DNA of 64,000 bases from Candidatus Saccharimonadota bacterium (GTDB taxonomy: Bacteria > Patescibacteriota > Saccharimonadia > Saccharimonadales > Saccharimonadaceae): positions 1 to 64,000 of the forward strand of contig JAFWLE010000009.1 of the NCBI GenBank assembly GCA_017511205.1, given 5' to 3'. The stretch's first letter is position 1; each line of letters opens with the position of its first letter. The notes beneath the pieces are model-generated. The model searched no databases, was not told the origin of the DNA, and saw nothing but the letters and a program-made list of their open reading frames with translations. Of this stretch, positions 35,584 to 45,275 are shown in pieces. The translations under genes were made by a program, and so were the position numbers.

Positions 35584-38500
35584 CTAGGGCTTATCGTTAC
35601 CGTTATATCCACCCACTCTTTTCATGTGGTCAATATCTACTTCAAAACCACCATCGTCCAACCATTTACCATCCGGAGATCGACGAACATGATAAGTATT
35701 ACCAGCTGGATCCGCAAACACACCAGAATCAGTCAACTCCGCTCTCGCATTCACATCATCATATTGTCGTCCACCGGCCTTAAAATTCTGCACCACATTT
35801 ACTTCTTGCGGATTATTCGCTACCCAAGCATTAACTGTTTCTTCATCCGATTGAATAGTTGGAACAGAGGCATCGTGATGCTCAGCCAAAGTCTCAGCAT
35901 CCTCTTTAAATTTTTCCGCATCGTTATATCCATTCGTAAATGTAGCTTTTCCAGAAGCAACCGCGCTTAACATGATCTTCTTTTCCTCAGTAATATTTGG
36001 ATTCATAGCCAACACACGTTGCGCCATACCTTGCGTCAACTTGCCAGAAGCCGCCAAACCAGCTATGCTATCACCAGAAAGCTTTGGAATATCTTCTGGC
36101 TTAATGTCTTCAAGTTCCAAATGATTAGCAGCAGCATATTCACCATAATTCATAGTTATATCATCATGTCCGCGCGTCCTCAAATGATGGCTCAACTCTT
36201 CATCAGTAGATACAAAATCGTTACCATACCCACTATAAATCTTCCCTAGCCAATCTGCCCGCGCATTTTCATCACTATTAATTAAATGATTAGCCTCAAC
36301 ATACCTAATTAACTTAGCTATATCCTTTGGCTTCATATTTGAACCTACCATAGACTTTATTATCGAATCCATTTTACTAAAATCGCCCTCAGCTGCAGCA
36401 TCCAAAAACTGTCTGCCATAATATGCTCCTTCCGTATGTTCGTTAAAACCACTTCCTAAAACGCTAATCGTATTTCCATTCTGATCACTTAGGGCATTCG
36501 TCTCTGATATTCCAGACGCAGCCAAAGCTGAAGTCAACTTCGAACCAGCCTCCGTCATCTCATCACGATCCTTGTCTGCCTGGGCCATCCTTAAGGCTAA
36601 TAACCTTTGCTTTGCAGGGTTATTTTGTGCTCTCGCAGCCAGTCTACGACCTCTCTCAGTCAATTGGCCAGTCGTTTCATCATATCCAAGCAAAGCATTA
36701 TTGATTTTGGAACTACCGATTTTCATTTTATTCTTATAGGCACTGGTATCCTTAATTGCATTTGCACCCGTCTGAATGCCGCTACTAACCTTCTGCCCCA
36801 TTGACATAAACGCTCCGCCCACATTGCCAAGCATTGATATCGCACCCTTAAGTAGAGACGGCAATAAGAAAAACGGCAGATATGGCCCAATAATCCCCAC
36901 GACCAACATCCACAAATGTACGCCTTCCATATCTAAAACCATCGCCTTAATTAAATAGCTAACTCCCGCAATCGCACCACAAATCGGATACATCACCAAC
37001 ATAGTAAAGAACAAATCCCACCACTTCTTAGCCCATTTCTGAGTATTCGGCAATATATATAAGACGCAAACTATCGGCGCAACCGCAGTACAAACAATCA
37101 CTAATACCATTCTTGCACCCAACATGATAAAGAACAAAAGCACCGCCAAAAGAATTGGTACTAAAGCCAACAATATAACACCCACCGCCATTGTGCCACC
37201 TGCTGCAATCGCAGTTGCAGAAGTCACCGCAATAGGCGTTGCAGCACCAGCTACCCCACCTATCGCAAAAATACCAGTTATAGCATCTGCTATAAACTCT
37301 TCGACGTTAGCTCCAGCTGGCATCACACTCTGACCAACACTCCTAAACAATGAGTTCAAAGAAACTCCCAGGATGTTCGACAAATCAATTACTATCTGGC
37401 ACGCCAAAAAGCTTAAATTAATCAGAATTGCCATCGCAACCAGTCTCGGCAGCATCTTCTTTATGCCATAATTATTTACACCTACACCAGTCAACTGTGA
37501 GAAAATTATCACGAGGAACACTATTACCAAAGCCACGTTCGCAATATTACGCATTGTTTCCCATACCTGATAAGTGGGGGTATCCACTTCATACAAGTTT
37601 GTGTCTACTGCTAGCCAACTCCCAATCATCGCATCCAGATCCGAAACTGTTGCCTCTGTATTAGACATTACTGGGCATGCTATCCAGGAAAGACCTTTCA
37701 GCCCCGCCTTATTACATAAGTCTTCAATATCTCCATCCTCGCTACCTTCTTCATCTTCTAATGCACCTCCGCCCACAATTTCATCCGCTCTAGACAATTC
37801 TTCATCGCTATAATTGGTCTTAAGCTTCTTCATTTCACTAATCAATGCATCCATGTTGCTAATACTATTCTTCACCAAGAATCCATCTTTCACGCCGTTT
37901 ACTGCCTTACCCGGATTTTTAGCATTACCATAGTAGCAAGTCTTTATCTCACCATTTGTGAACCACTTCAACTGGGCTCCATCTTCAGCAAAATTTTCCG
38001 ATTTGCAAGTGATTTCCGCCCCGTAATGTTTAGACAAATACGCCTGATACAATAATCTCTTTTCAATATCATCAATCTTAATTGAATTAGCCTTCTTATC
38101 ATCACCAGACAAATAGTTGATTGCCGTATTTGCCGCGTCGCTTCTCGACCCATTCAATTCCGCTTTCGAGCTCTTAGTCTGTTTTACTGCAGGTTCAAAT
38201 TGTACCCAATTATCTTTGTTATTTTCACTTTCACATTTACCACTCACACCACATCTCGCCTCAACTGCACTGTCTATCTTCCTCTTCAGAGTACTCCCAT
38301 CCATACATTTATTGCCAGTTTTGCCTTTCACAGCCAAACAAATCTTTTGCTTGTTGCTACTATCAACACTCAGTCTAGCCCCCTCGTCATTCGTTCCACT
38401 TTCTATGTATCCATCACTACCCGAACAAATCGCATTTGTATAAAATGTCTTATTGCTACCATTCTTCTTGAACGGCAAAGTATAGCATTCACTCGAAGCA

Positions 38501-38934
38501 CCGCCCAGCTTATAACCTAATCCCTCCATAAATTTTTGCACGCTCTCCGCATTTCCGGTCGAAGGCTTCTTTTCAAAACTTCCAAATATGTTACCACATC
38601 TCTTTGTCTCAGTCCCCGCATACGCCTGATTATAATATCCACTAGCATTATACCGAGAGAACGAACTATTCTGATACCATAGAATATTCGAAACCTTTTT
38701 CACTGAATCCAGAGACGGAATGCTCCCCAATACTTCATATTTCTGTCCGCTGTGCTCCTTGCTATACGGCTCCGTATAACAATGATAAACCCCTTGATAT
38801 TTTGCCTTATTGTTTATATAGTCATAAACATTCTGCGCCTTGCCAGCAAACACCGTTTCTGAACTGTTCAACGCAAAAACCAAGGATCCCACTAGACCTA
38901 AAGTAATTATCCAAAATCTCTTTGTTCTACCCAT
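35584..38934 (-). CDS. VirB6-like polytopic membrane protein (second paralogue)
   Basis: A 1116-residue protein: a signal-like helix (7-30), a Cys-rich exported domain (to about 420), then VirB6 helices (about 460-740) with SQLTGVGVNNYGIKKMLPRL and NLSFLACQIVIDLSNILG, almost repeating blocks of the protein at 19324-22761, and a soluble C-terminal half. The N-terminal Cys-rich region is not in the first paralogue. The ATG at 38934 overlaps the upstream stop (ATGGGTAG). It probably forms an alternative channel or part of a related secretion apparatus. Confidence 0.75.
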   Translation of the reverse strand: MGRTKRFWIITLGLVGSLVFALNSSETVFAGKAQNVYDYINNKAKYQGVYHCYTEPYSKEHSGQKYEVLGSIPSLDSVKKVSNILWYQNSSFSRYNASGYYNQAYAGTETKRCGNIFGSFEKKPSTGNAESVQKFMEGLGYKLGGASSECYTLPFKKNGSNKTFYTNAICSGSDGYIESGTNDEGARLSVDSSNKQKICLAVKGKTGNKCMDGSTLKRKIDSAVEARCGVSGKCESENNKDNWVQFEPAVKQTKSSKAELNGSRSDAANTAINYLSGDDKKANSIKIDDIEKRLLYQAYLSKHYGAEITCKSENFAEDGAQLKWFTNGEIKTCYYGNAKNPGKAVNGVKDGFLVKNSISNMDALISEMKKLKTNYSDEELSRADEIVGGGALEDEEGSEDGDIEDLCNKAGLKGLSWIACPVMSNTEATVSDLDAMIGSWLAVDTNLYEVDTPTYQVWETMRNIANVALVIVFLVIIFSQLTGVGVNNYGIKKMLPRLVAMAILINLSFLACQIVIDLSNILGVSLNSLFRSVGQSVMPAGANVEEFIADAITGIFAIGGVAGAATPIAVTSATAIAAGGTMAVGVILLALVPILLAVLLFFIMLGARMVLVIVCTAVAPIVCVLYILPNTQKWAKKWWDLFFTMLVMYPICGAIAGVSYLIKAMVLDMEGVHLWMLVVGIIGPYLPFFLLPSLLKGAISMLGNVGGAFMSMGQKVSSGIQTGANAIKDTSAYKNKMKIGSSKINNALLGYDETTGQLTERGRRLAARAQNNPAKQRLLALRMAQADKDRDEMTEAGSKLTSALAASGISETNALSDQNGNTISVLGSGFNEHTEGAYYGRQFLDAAAEGDFSKMDSIIKSMVGSNMKPKDIAKLIRYVEANHLINSDENARADWLGKIYSGYGNDFVSTDEELSHHLRTRGHDDITMNYGEYAAANHLELEDIKPEDIPKLSGDSIAGLAASGKLTQGMAQRVLAMNPNITEEKKIMLSAVASGKATFTNGYNDAEKFKEDAETLAEHHDASVPTIQSDEETVNAWVANNPQEVNVVQNFKAGGRQYDDVNARAELTDSGVFADPAGNTYHVRRSPDGKWLDDGGFEVDIDHMKRVGGYNGNDKP

Positions 38935-39973
38935 TCTTTTCCATCTCCTCTTTTTCATCTTCCGTATATTCCGACGCATCTCCATAAACAATATTTTTTA
39001 GCTCAAAAATACCCGCATTAATATTGCTCTCCGCATCATTTATTAATACTCTCAACTCATTATTAAACCAAGCCATTTCATCCTCAAGTACCTCTCCCTC
39101 CTCATTATTGGAGGAACATTCTGTATTAATCTCGCTACCATTCATACAACCCACCTCGTCATACCAGACAATCATTTCTAATTCTTTTTTCGCATAATTT
39201 GTTAAAGCACTATTAAAATCGCCATTATCTAAATCTTGGTAACCCGCAACCACCTCATCTATATAGCTTTCCACTCCTTCTTTACCACCATCCACATATT
39301 TCATCGCTAACGTTCTAAACCCTAAATCTTCTCCACTATAATACGCCAATATCAAATCAAAATCGCTCTTATAATCGTTTAGATAATCCACAGCTGATGG
39401 ATATCTTTTCATTTCGTTCATATAATAATCATAAAAAGTACTAAAGTATTTCTTCAAAGAACTCATGTAATCTTCACCTGCATCAGTTTCACCCGCTAAA
39501 TATTTTTCAAAAAACGAACTATATTCCCATTCTTCTCCCGTTTCTTCATCCACCACCACTTCTCCAGAAAATTCGTCCGGCAAGTCATCGTTTTTTGCCT
39601 CACCACTCAAAAAATAATTTGCATAAATATTAAATGAGCTCCGAAGATCCGTCGCTCTTCCACCAAAACCACCACCTCTGCTCATCATCGCAAAAACTAC
39701 TATCACTATTACCAAAACGCCTATTATACCGCCAATCACCAACCATTTTTTTGACTTTTTCTCGCCGCTATTTAATACAACATCACTCGAACCAGAAGCA
39801 ATTGGTGTGTTCATCATTCCAGAATTAAATGGGCTATTTCCAACTGGCGCATTTCCCATAGTTCCCGCTACATTATTCGCATTAGAAACCGAACCAGTAC
39901 CAACTGTATTATTACCATTAGCACCAAAATCAACGGTTCCACCAGTCCCAGCACCATTTTGGTTCCCTTCCAT
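38927..39973 (-). CDS. Single-pass membrane protein paired with VirB6-like protein
   Basis: A 348-residue protein: Gly/Asn/Thr-rich low-complexity N-terminus (1-70), basic KKSKK, a membrane helix (78-98), and a long acidic, Tyr-rich external domain containing YLSGE, YYSGED and a CMNGSEINTECSS pair of cysteines. Not recognised as a family. It overlaps the VirB6-like gene by 8 nt, so its role is probably linked. TAAAAT (39980-39985) is exactly 6 nt before the ATG. Confidence 0.55.
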   Translation of the reverse strand: MEGNQNGAGTGGTVDFGANGNNTVGTGSVSNANNVAGTMGNAPVGNSPFNSGMMNTPIASGSSDVVLNSGEKKSKKWLVIGGIIGVLVIVIVVFAMMSRGGGFGGRATDLRSSFNIYANYFLSGEAKNDDLPDEFSGEVVVDEETGEEWEYSSFFEKYLAGETDAGEDYMSSLKKYFSTFYDYYMNEMKRYPSAVDYLNDYKSDFDLILAYYSGEDLGFRTLAMKYVDGGKEGVESYIDEVVAGYQDLDNGDFNSALTNYAKKELEMIVWYDEVGCMNGSEINTECSSNNEEGEVLEDEMAWFNNELRVLINDAESNINAGIFELKNIVYGDASEYTEDEKEEMEKNG

Positions 39974-40015
39974 GTTTCTATTTTACCATAAAAACTTTCC
40001 CCCGCAACTATATTT

Positions 40016-42946
40016 TTATTTCAAATATTTTCTCAAATATTCACCCGTCGGCGTCTTTGCAGATTTCGCCAATTGTTCTGGCGTGCCTTCCGCAATCACT
40101 TTTCCACCCTTCAGCCCACCTTCTGGTCCCATATCAATAATCCAGTCTGCCGATTTGATCACATCTAAATTATGTTCAATCACTACAATTGTATTCCCGC
40201 CATCCACTAATTTATTCAAAATACCAAGTAGTCTCTTTACATCATCTGAATGCAGTCCCGTCGTTGGCTCATCCAAAATGTACAGAGTTTTGCCAGTTGA
40301 TCGCCGTGACAATTCCGTTGCCAGTTTAATTCTTTGTGCTTCACCTCCACTAAATGTCGTTGCCGATTGGCCTAGTTTAATATAGCCAAGCCCCACTTCT
40401 TTAATCGTACGCAGTTTCGATACAATCGCCGGGATATTTGCGAAGAATTCCACCGCTTCATCAATCGTCATATCAAGTACATCTGCAATATCTTTACCTT
40501 TATACTTGATTTCTAGCGCCTCATGATTATAACGTTTACCATGGCATTCTGGACAGGTCACATATACATCTGGCAAAAAATGCATCTCAATTTTATTTAC
40601 CCCGTCACCCTGACAGTGTTCACATCTACCACCTTTCACATTAAACGAAAATCTCCCTGCTTTATACCCACGCACCTGCGCTTCAGGCTGTGCCGCAAAT
40701 AATTCTCGAATCGCTGTAAATACACCAGTATACGTCGCCGGGTTCGATCGTGGCGTCCTGCCAATCGGTGATTGATCAATCACAATCGCTTTATTGATTT
40801 TTTCAATCCCTTCAATTTTATCGTGTGTTCCAGAAACCGTCTGCGCCCGATGTAGTCTCGCTAGAAGTTCATTCGCGAGAATCGTATTTACAAGTGTAGA
40901 TTTTCCAGAACCCGATACTCCAGAAACTACTGTAAAAACTCCTAATGGAAAATGCACATCAATATTTTTTAAGTTATTTTCTCTCGCACCACGAACCACC
41001 AGCTCGTAACCCGCTCGCACTTTACGTCGTTTTTTTGGTACTGGAATAGACATCTCACCCGACAAGTACTTACCGGTAATCGAATCAGGATTTTTCATCA
41101 CTTCTTCTGGCGTGCCACAGGCCACTAAATGTCCGCCATTTAGGCCTGCTCCCGGTCCAATATCAATAATATAATCCGACTTTCGCATCGTGTCTTCATC
41201 ATGCTCTACTACTAGAACTGTATTTTTAAGATCACGCAAATGTTTCAAAGTTGAAATTAGTTTATCATTATCACGTTGATGCAAACCAATCGAAGGCTCG
41301 TCCAGTACATACAAAACTCCCGTCAGCCCCGATCCAATCTGTGTTGCTAGTCTAATCCTTTGCGCTTCCCCACCAGAAAGAGTGTTCGCCGCTCGTCCTA
41401 GTTCCAAATATCCTAGTCCCACATCCTGCATAAATTTTACCCGCTTTTTAATTTCCTTAAGAATCGGGCCTGCAATCATCTCTTCTTCCTTTGTAAAGCC
41501 TAAATCTTGATTTAAAACTTCAAGCGTAGCATCCACATCTAAATTGCACATATCTACGATGTTTAAATCATGCACCGTTACTGCAAGCACTGCTGGTTTT
41601 AACCTCGCGCCATGACATTCCTGACACTCCCTCACGCGCATAAACCTCTCAATATCGTGTTTCACGAAATCCGAAATCTTCGGATCATTATATCGTCTTT
41701 CTAATGTCGGAATCACACCTTCATAGGTGGTTTGATAAACCGTTCCATCCGCAAATCTACCAGAACCAGAAATTTTCATTTCATATTTTTCATTTCCTGT
41801 CCCATAAAGAATTTTCTGTTTCACTTCATCAGACAGCTCACCAATCGGTGTATAAACGTCAAAATTATGCCTCGCTCCAACTGCCATCAATCGCTTCAAC
41901 CACCAAGAATCTTGCCCCACACGATTAAACGGTCGAATCCCACCTTCTGCAATTGTTAAATTATTATTAAATACCAGCCCCGGATCAATTTCCATCTTTG
42001 ACCCTAGCCCCGTACATTCCGGACAAGCCCCTTCTGGTGCATTAAAGCTGAACAGCCTTGGCGTTAATTCCGGAATTAATTCATCTGGATGATCCGGACA
42101 TGCATATCTTTGTGAATAAGTTAAAACTTCTGTTTTCTCTGCTTTAATGTTAGACTCACCTACAGCCACCGAATTATCTTTAATTATCAAAATCTGCATA
42201 ATCCCTTGCCCCATGTCTAGCGCCTGTTCAATCGATCCCGCAATTCTAGATCGCAGCTCTGGGTTCAGTACAAACCTATCCACTACGATTTCAATATCAT
42301 GCCGCTCATTTTTGTTTAGTTCTGGAAATTCATCTAGTGCATATATTATTCCATCCACTCTTACCCGCGAAAATCCCTTTGCTGTATATTGCTCTGGAAT
42401 ATGCAAAAACTCACCTTTTTTCGCTGTCACAATTGGCGCAAGACACATGCACTTACTACCAAGTGGCAATTTCATCACTTCATTAATGATATCTTCCACC
42501 GTTCGCCGGCTTACTTCTTTATGACAAATCGGACAATGTGGTATCCCTACTCGCGCAAATAATAAACGTAAATAGTCATACACTTCTGTCACCGTCGCCA
42601 CCGTCGAACGCGGATTTCTCGATGTCGACTTTTGGTCAATCGAAATCGCCGGGGAAAGCCCCGTAATCGAATCCACCTCCGGCTTGTCCATTACTCCTAG
42701 AAACATTCTTGCATAACTAGATAGAGACTCCACATATCGCCTTTGTCCTTCTGCATAAATCGTATCAAACGCGAGAGACGACTTACCCGAACCAGAAAGC
42801 CCCGTAATAATTACCAGTTTATCCCGTGGAATATCTACATTCAAATCCTTCAGATTATTCTGCCTAGCTCCCCGCACTCTAATTACATTTTCAGTATCAA
42901 AAATCTCCCCCGTGAGCTCTTTTTCTTGTGATCCATCCTTTTCCAT
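40016..42946 (-). CDS. uvrA: UvrA excinuclease subunit
   Basis: A 976-residue ATPase of nucleotide excision repair. The first ABC module has [20 protein letters not shown] and the second [26 protein letters not shown] and [14 protein letters not shown] are signatures; Cys motifs (CPEC, CEHC, CPECHG) bind zinc. UvrA finds bulky lesions and recruits UvrB. The gene is monocistronic, with a minus-strand TATAAT (42957-42962) 10 nt before the ATG. Confidence 0.97.
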   Translation of the reverse strand: MEKDGSQEKELTGEIFDTENVIRVRGARQNNLKDLNVDIPRDKLVIITGLSGSGKSSLAFDTIYAEGQRRYVESLSSYARMFLGVMDKPEVDSITGLSPAISIDQKSTSRNPRSTVATVTEVYDYLRLLFARVGIPHCPICHKEVSRRTVEDIINEVMKLPLGSKCMCLAPIVTAKKGEFLHIPEQYTAKGFSRVRVDGIIYALDEFPELNKNERHDIEIVVDRFVLNPELRSRIAGSIEQALDMGQGIMQILIIKDNSVAVGESNIKAEKTEVLTYSQRYACPDHPDELIPELTPRLFSFNAPEGACPECTGLGSKMEIDPGLVFNNNLTIAEGGIRPFNRVGQDSWWLKRLMAVGARHNFDVYTPIGELSDEVKQKILYGTGNEKYEMKISGSGRFADGTVYQTTYEGVIPTLERRYNDPKISDFVKHDIERFMRVRECQECHGARLKPAVLAVTVHDLNIVDMCNLDVDATLEVLNQDLGFTKEEEMIAGPILKEIKKRVKFMQDVGLGYLELGRAANTLSGGEAQRIRLATQIGSGLTGVLYVLDEPSIGLHQRDNDKLISTLKHLRDLKNTVLVVEHDEDTMRKSDYIIDIGPGAGLNGGHLVACGTPEEVMKNPDSITGKYLSGEMSIPVPKKRRKVRAGYELVVRGARENNLKNIDVHFPLGVFTVVSGVSGSGKSTLVNTILANELLARLHRAQTVSGTHDKIEGIEKINKAIVIDQSPIGRTPRSNPATYTGVFTAIRELFAAQPEAQVRGYKAGRFSFNVKGGRCEHCQGDGVNKIEMHFLPDVYVTCPECHGKRYNHEALEIKYKGKDIADVLDMTIDEAVEFFANIPAIVSKLRTIKEVGLGYIKLGQSATTFSGGEAQRIKLATELSRRSTGKTLYILDEPTTGLHSDDVKRLLGILNKLVDGGNTIVVIEHNLDVIKSADWIIDMGPEGGLKGGKVIAEGTPEQLAKSAKTPTGEYLRKYLK

Positions 42947-43002
42947 AAACTGACATATTATACACCAAAAACCCTCTTTTGTCCATATGCTATAATATAA
43001 CC

Positions 43003-43527
43003 ATGGAGGAAAAATCTACCAAATCTACCGAAAAACCCAAACTGAAAGACGTTAAAACTAGTAAACACGCCGCTAGATATATCATCGTCGGCATCGTCGG
43101 CACCCTTTTTAATTTTATTCTTTATTCTATTCTCTCCAATCTTATTTTTAGAAATAACGATCTCCTTTGGCTATCTGCTTTCATTAGCACCGCCATCACT
43201 ACCATAGTCGCTTACATTCTTCACTCCAGAATCACCTGGAAAGAACGCGCTATCTCTAAAACCGCAATCTACAAATTCTTCATTTGGAATATCATATTCA
43301 CCGTAGCCATCAACCCATTATTTACACAACTCTTTAGCTATCTCACCCCTTTATATGATTTTGCTTATAGTATCATCCAAGCCCTTCATATTCCCGTCAG
43401 CTATGAGCTTACTCTAACCACTGGGGCTTTTGCCCTTACCTCGCTTGTCAACATGATTCTCAATTTCATTTTCTACGATAAATTTGTCTTCGGCAAAAAA
43501 GAAGGTAAAAATGACGACAAATCCTAA
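43003..43527 (+). CDS. GtrA-family membrane protein
   Basis: A 174-residue protein with four membrane helices: ARYIIVGIVGTLFNFILYSIL, AFISTAITTIVAYILHSRITWKE, a third and LTSLVNMILNFIFYDKFVF, the GtrA pattern. GtrA-type proteins help move lipid-linked sugars across the membrane for surface glycan modification. Start ATG 43003 is 6 nt after an extended -10 (TGCTATAAT, 42988-42996). The GT2 gene overlaps its end by 17 nt, so the two act together. Confidence 0.85.
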   Translation: MEEKSTKSTEKPKLKDVKTSKHAARYIIVGIVGTLFNFILYSILSNLIFRNNDLLWLSAFISTAITTIVAYILHSRITWKERAISKTAIYKFFIWNIIFTVAINPLFTQLFSYLTPLYDFAYSIIQALHIPVSYELTLTTGAFALTSLVNMILNFIFYDKFVFGKKEGKNDDKS

Positions 43528-44476
43528 AGTTTCCATTATTGTTCCAGTTTATAACTGCGCCAAATATCTAAAATCTTGCGCCACATCTATCCTCAGCCAA
43601 ACATATCAAAATCTCGAAATCATCTTCGTAAACGATGGTTCTACTGACGATTCTCTTGAATTACTGCAATCCTACGCCAAATCCGACTCTCGCATCAAAG
43701 TCATTAGCCAAAAAAACCAAGGCCTTTCTGCTGCCAGAAATATCGGTCTAAAAAACTCCACCGGAGACTATGTCACCTTTATAGATGGCGATGATCAGAT
43801 TGAATCAGAAATGATTTCCAGTATGTTAAGCACTCTCATCGAGACCAAAACCGACGTTGTTGCTTGTTCTTTCAAAGAATTGTATCCTTCTGGAAAACTT
43901 ATCGGATTCAGCCACGGCCAAAAACCACAAATTTTTGATACTAAAGACGCTTTGAAAGCCATGTTGAAGGAGCAGGGTTTCATGCTCTCTGCCACCATGA
44001 AACTATTTCCTTTGAATTACTTTAAAGACATCAAATTCCCCGTTGGTAAACTTCACGAAGATGTCGGTACCACCTATAAACTCATTATGAAAGCTAGTTC
44101 CGTCGCCTATTTACCAGATGAACTTTACATCTACTGCCATCACCAAGACTCCATCATCTTAGGCACCTTTGACGATCGTAAATTCGATCTCATCACTGAG
44201 ACCGACGAGATGTGCGACGCCATAGATAAAGAATACCCTGAACTAGAAAACATCACCAACGAACGCCGCATGCGCGCCCGCTTTTCCATCCTGCGCCAAA
44301 TTCCTACCGACCATCCCCGCCGCCAAGAGATTATATCTTATCTCAAATCCCACCAATCCTTTATCACTAGCAATAAAGAAGCTTCCTTAAAAGATAAAAT
44401 CGCTTTAAAACTCGCCATCCACGCTCCCAGATTATTTAGTCTTTCTTATAGAATTACTAAGCACATTAATGTGTAA
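43511..44476 (+). CDS. Family 2 glycosyltransferase
   Basis: A 321-residue GT-A glycosyltransferase: KVSIIVPVYNCAKYLKSC start, NDGSTDDS, the DGDD metal motif at about residue 95, then a C-terminal helical part. It uses a nucleotide- or lipid-linked sugar to build the surface polymer. AGAAGG precedes ATG 43511. Its last codons and stop are contained in the left arm of the structured repeat starting at 44466. Confidence 0.85.
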   Translation: MTTNPKVSIIVPVYNCAKYLKSCATSILSQTYQNLEIIFVNDGSTDDSLELLQSYAKSDSRIKVISQKNQGLSAARNIGLKNSTGDYVTFIDGDDQIESEMISSMLSTLIETKTDVVACSFKELYPSGKLIGFSHGQKPQIFDTKDALKAMLKEQGFMLSATMKLFPLNYFKDIKFPVGKLHEDVGTTYKLIMKASSVAYLPDELYIYCHHQDSIILGTFDDRKFDLITETDEMCDAIDKEYPELENITNERRMRARFSILRQIPTDHPRRQEIISYLKSHQSFITSNKEASLKDKIALKLAIHAPRLFSLSYRITKHINV

Positions 44477-44601
44477 TTTGCCATATCGAAGGATATAAAG
44501 GCAAAATCTATGATTTTGCCGCCGCAAGGGCGGAGCGACGTGGTATAATCGTCAGATTACCACGTCGCGGAGCTCCTGAGATATGGCAAATCACACATTA
44601 A
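44466..44601. repeat. Structured repeat element, copy 1
   Basis: A 136-nt element. Its outer arms (44466-44486 and 44581-44601) pair over 21 positions with one A-C mismatch. Inside: conserved GAAGGATATAAA, hairpin GGCAAAATC-TAT-GATTTTGCC, hairpin CCGCC-GCAAG-GGCGG, a variable hairpin GACGTGG/CCACGTC with TAATC/GATTA (44537-44566), and conserved GCGGAGCTCCTGA. The left arm includes the last codons of the GT2 gene. Compare copy 2 at 53566-53703. Confidence 0.85.
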
Positions 44602-44659
44602 ACCTCTAGCAATTTTCTAAACACCAACTAAGTGTTATAATATAGAAAACGAAGCTAGG

Positions 44660-45271
44660 ATGTATAATTTTCTGAAACGCATTTTCGATTTAATTCTCAG
44701 CCTCATTGGCTTAGTTTTTTTAATTCCCCTTTATCTCATCATCCGTTTGCTCTATATCTTTACCGGTGATCTTCACCGCGTTATTTTTGTCCAAACTCGT
44801 GTCGGTAAAGATGGCAAACCCTTTCAGCTGCTCAAATTCCGCACTATGAATATCGACGCCGACCAAGAATTGAAAAATATTTTAAAGGAACCAAAATACC
44901 GCAAAGAATGGGACAAATTCCATAAAATCAGCAACGACCCGCGGATTACCAAAGTCGGACGCTTCTTAAGAAAAGCCTCTCTAGACGAATTTCCTCAATT
45001 TATCAACATTTTTCTTGGCTCGCTTTCCGTTATCGGCCCCCGCCCGCTCGTTCCTGGTGAACTCGAAGAGCATCACGGCAACACTAAGCTCTACTGGTCC
45101 GTCAAACCTGGTCTCACCGGATGGTGGGCAGTTAACGGCCGTAGCCTTAAAAACTATGAAGAACGCCTCAAGCTAGAATACTATTACATTAACCACCGCT
45201 CCATCAGCCTAGACGCCAAAATCATTCTCAAAACCTTCACCACCATCCTCAAAAAATCTGGTGCCAAATAG
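44660..45271 (+). CDS. Initiating sugar-phosphate transferase (PF02397)
   Basis: A 203-residue membrane enzyme: N-terminal helix (8-33), then FVQTRVGKDGKPFQLLKFRTM, RITKVGRFLRKASLDEFPQFINI, and IGPRPLVPGE, the polyprenyl-phosphate hexose-1-phosphate transferase core. It loads the first sugar phosphate onto undecaprenyl phosphate. TATAAT at 44636-44641 lies between the structured repeat and the gene. It is convergent (4-nt gap) with the Wzx-like gene. Confidence 0.9.
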   Translation: MYNFLKRIFDLILSLIGLVFLIPLYLIIRLLYIFTGDLHRVIFVQTRVGKDGKPFQLLKFRTMNIDADQELKNILKEPKYRKEWDKFHKISNDPRITKVGRFLRKASLDEFPQFINIFLGSLSVIGPRPLVPGELEEHHGNTKLYWSVKPGLTGWWAVNGRSLKNYEERLKLEYYYINHRSISLDAKIILKTFTTILKKSGAK

Positions 45272-45275
45272 TCTT

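Noticed and set aside
44466-44601. Hammerhead ribozyme
   Set aside because: CTGAGA occurs but the CUGANGA and GAAA core motifs are not in the required arrangement.
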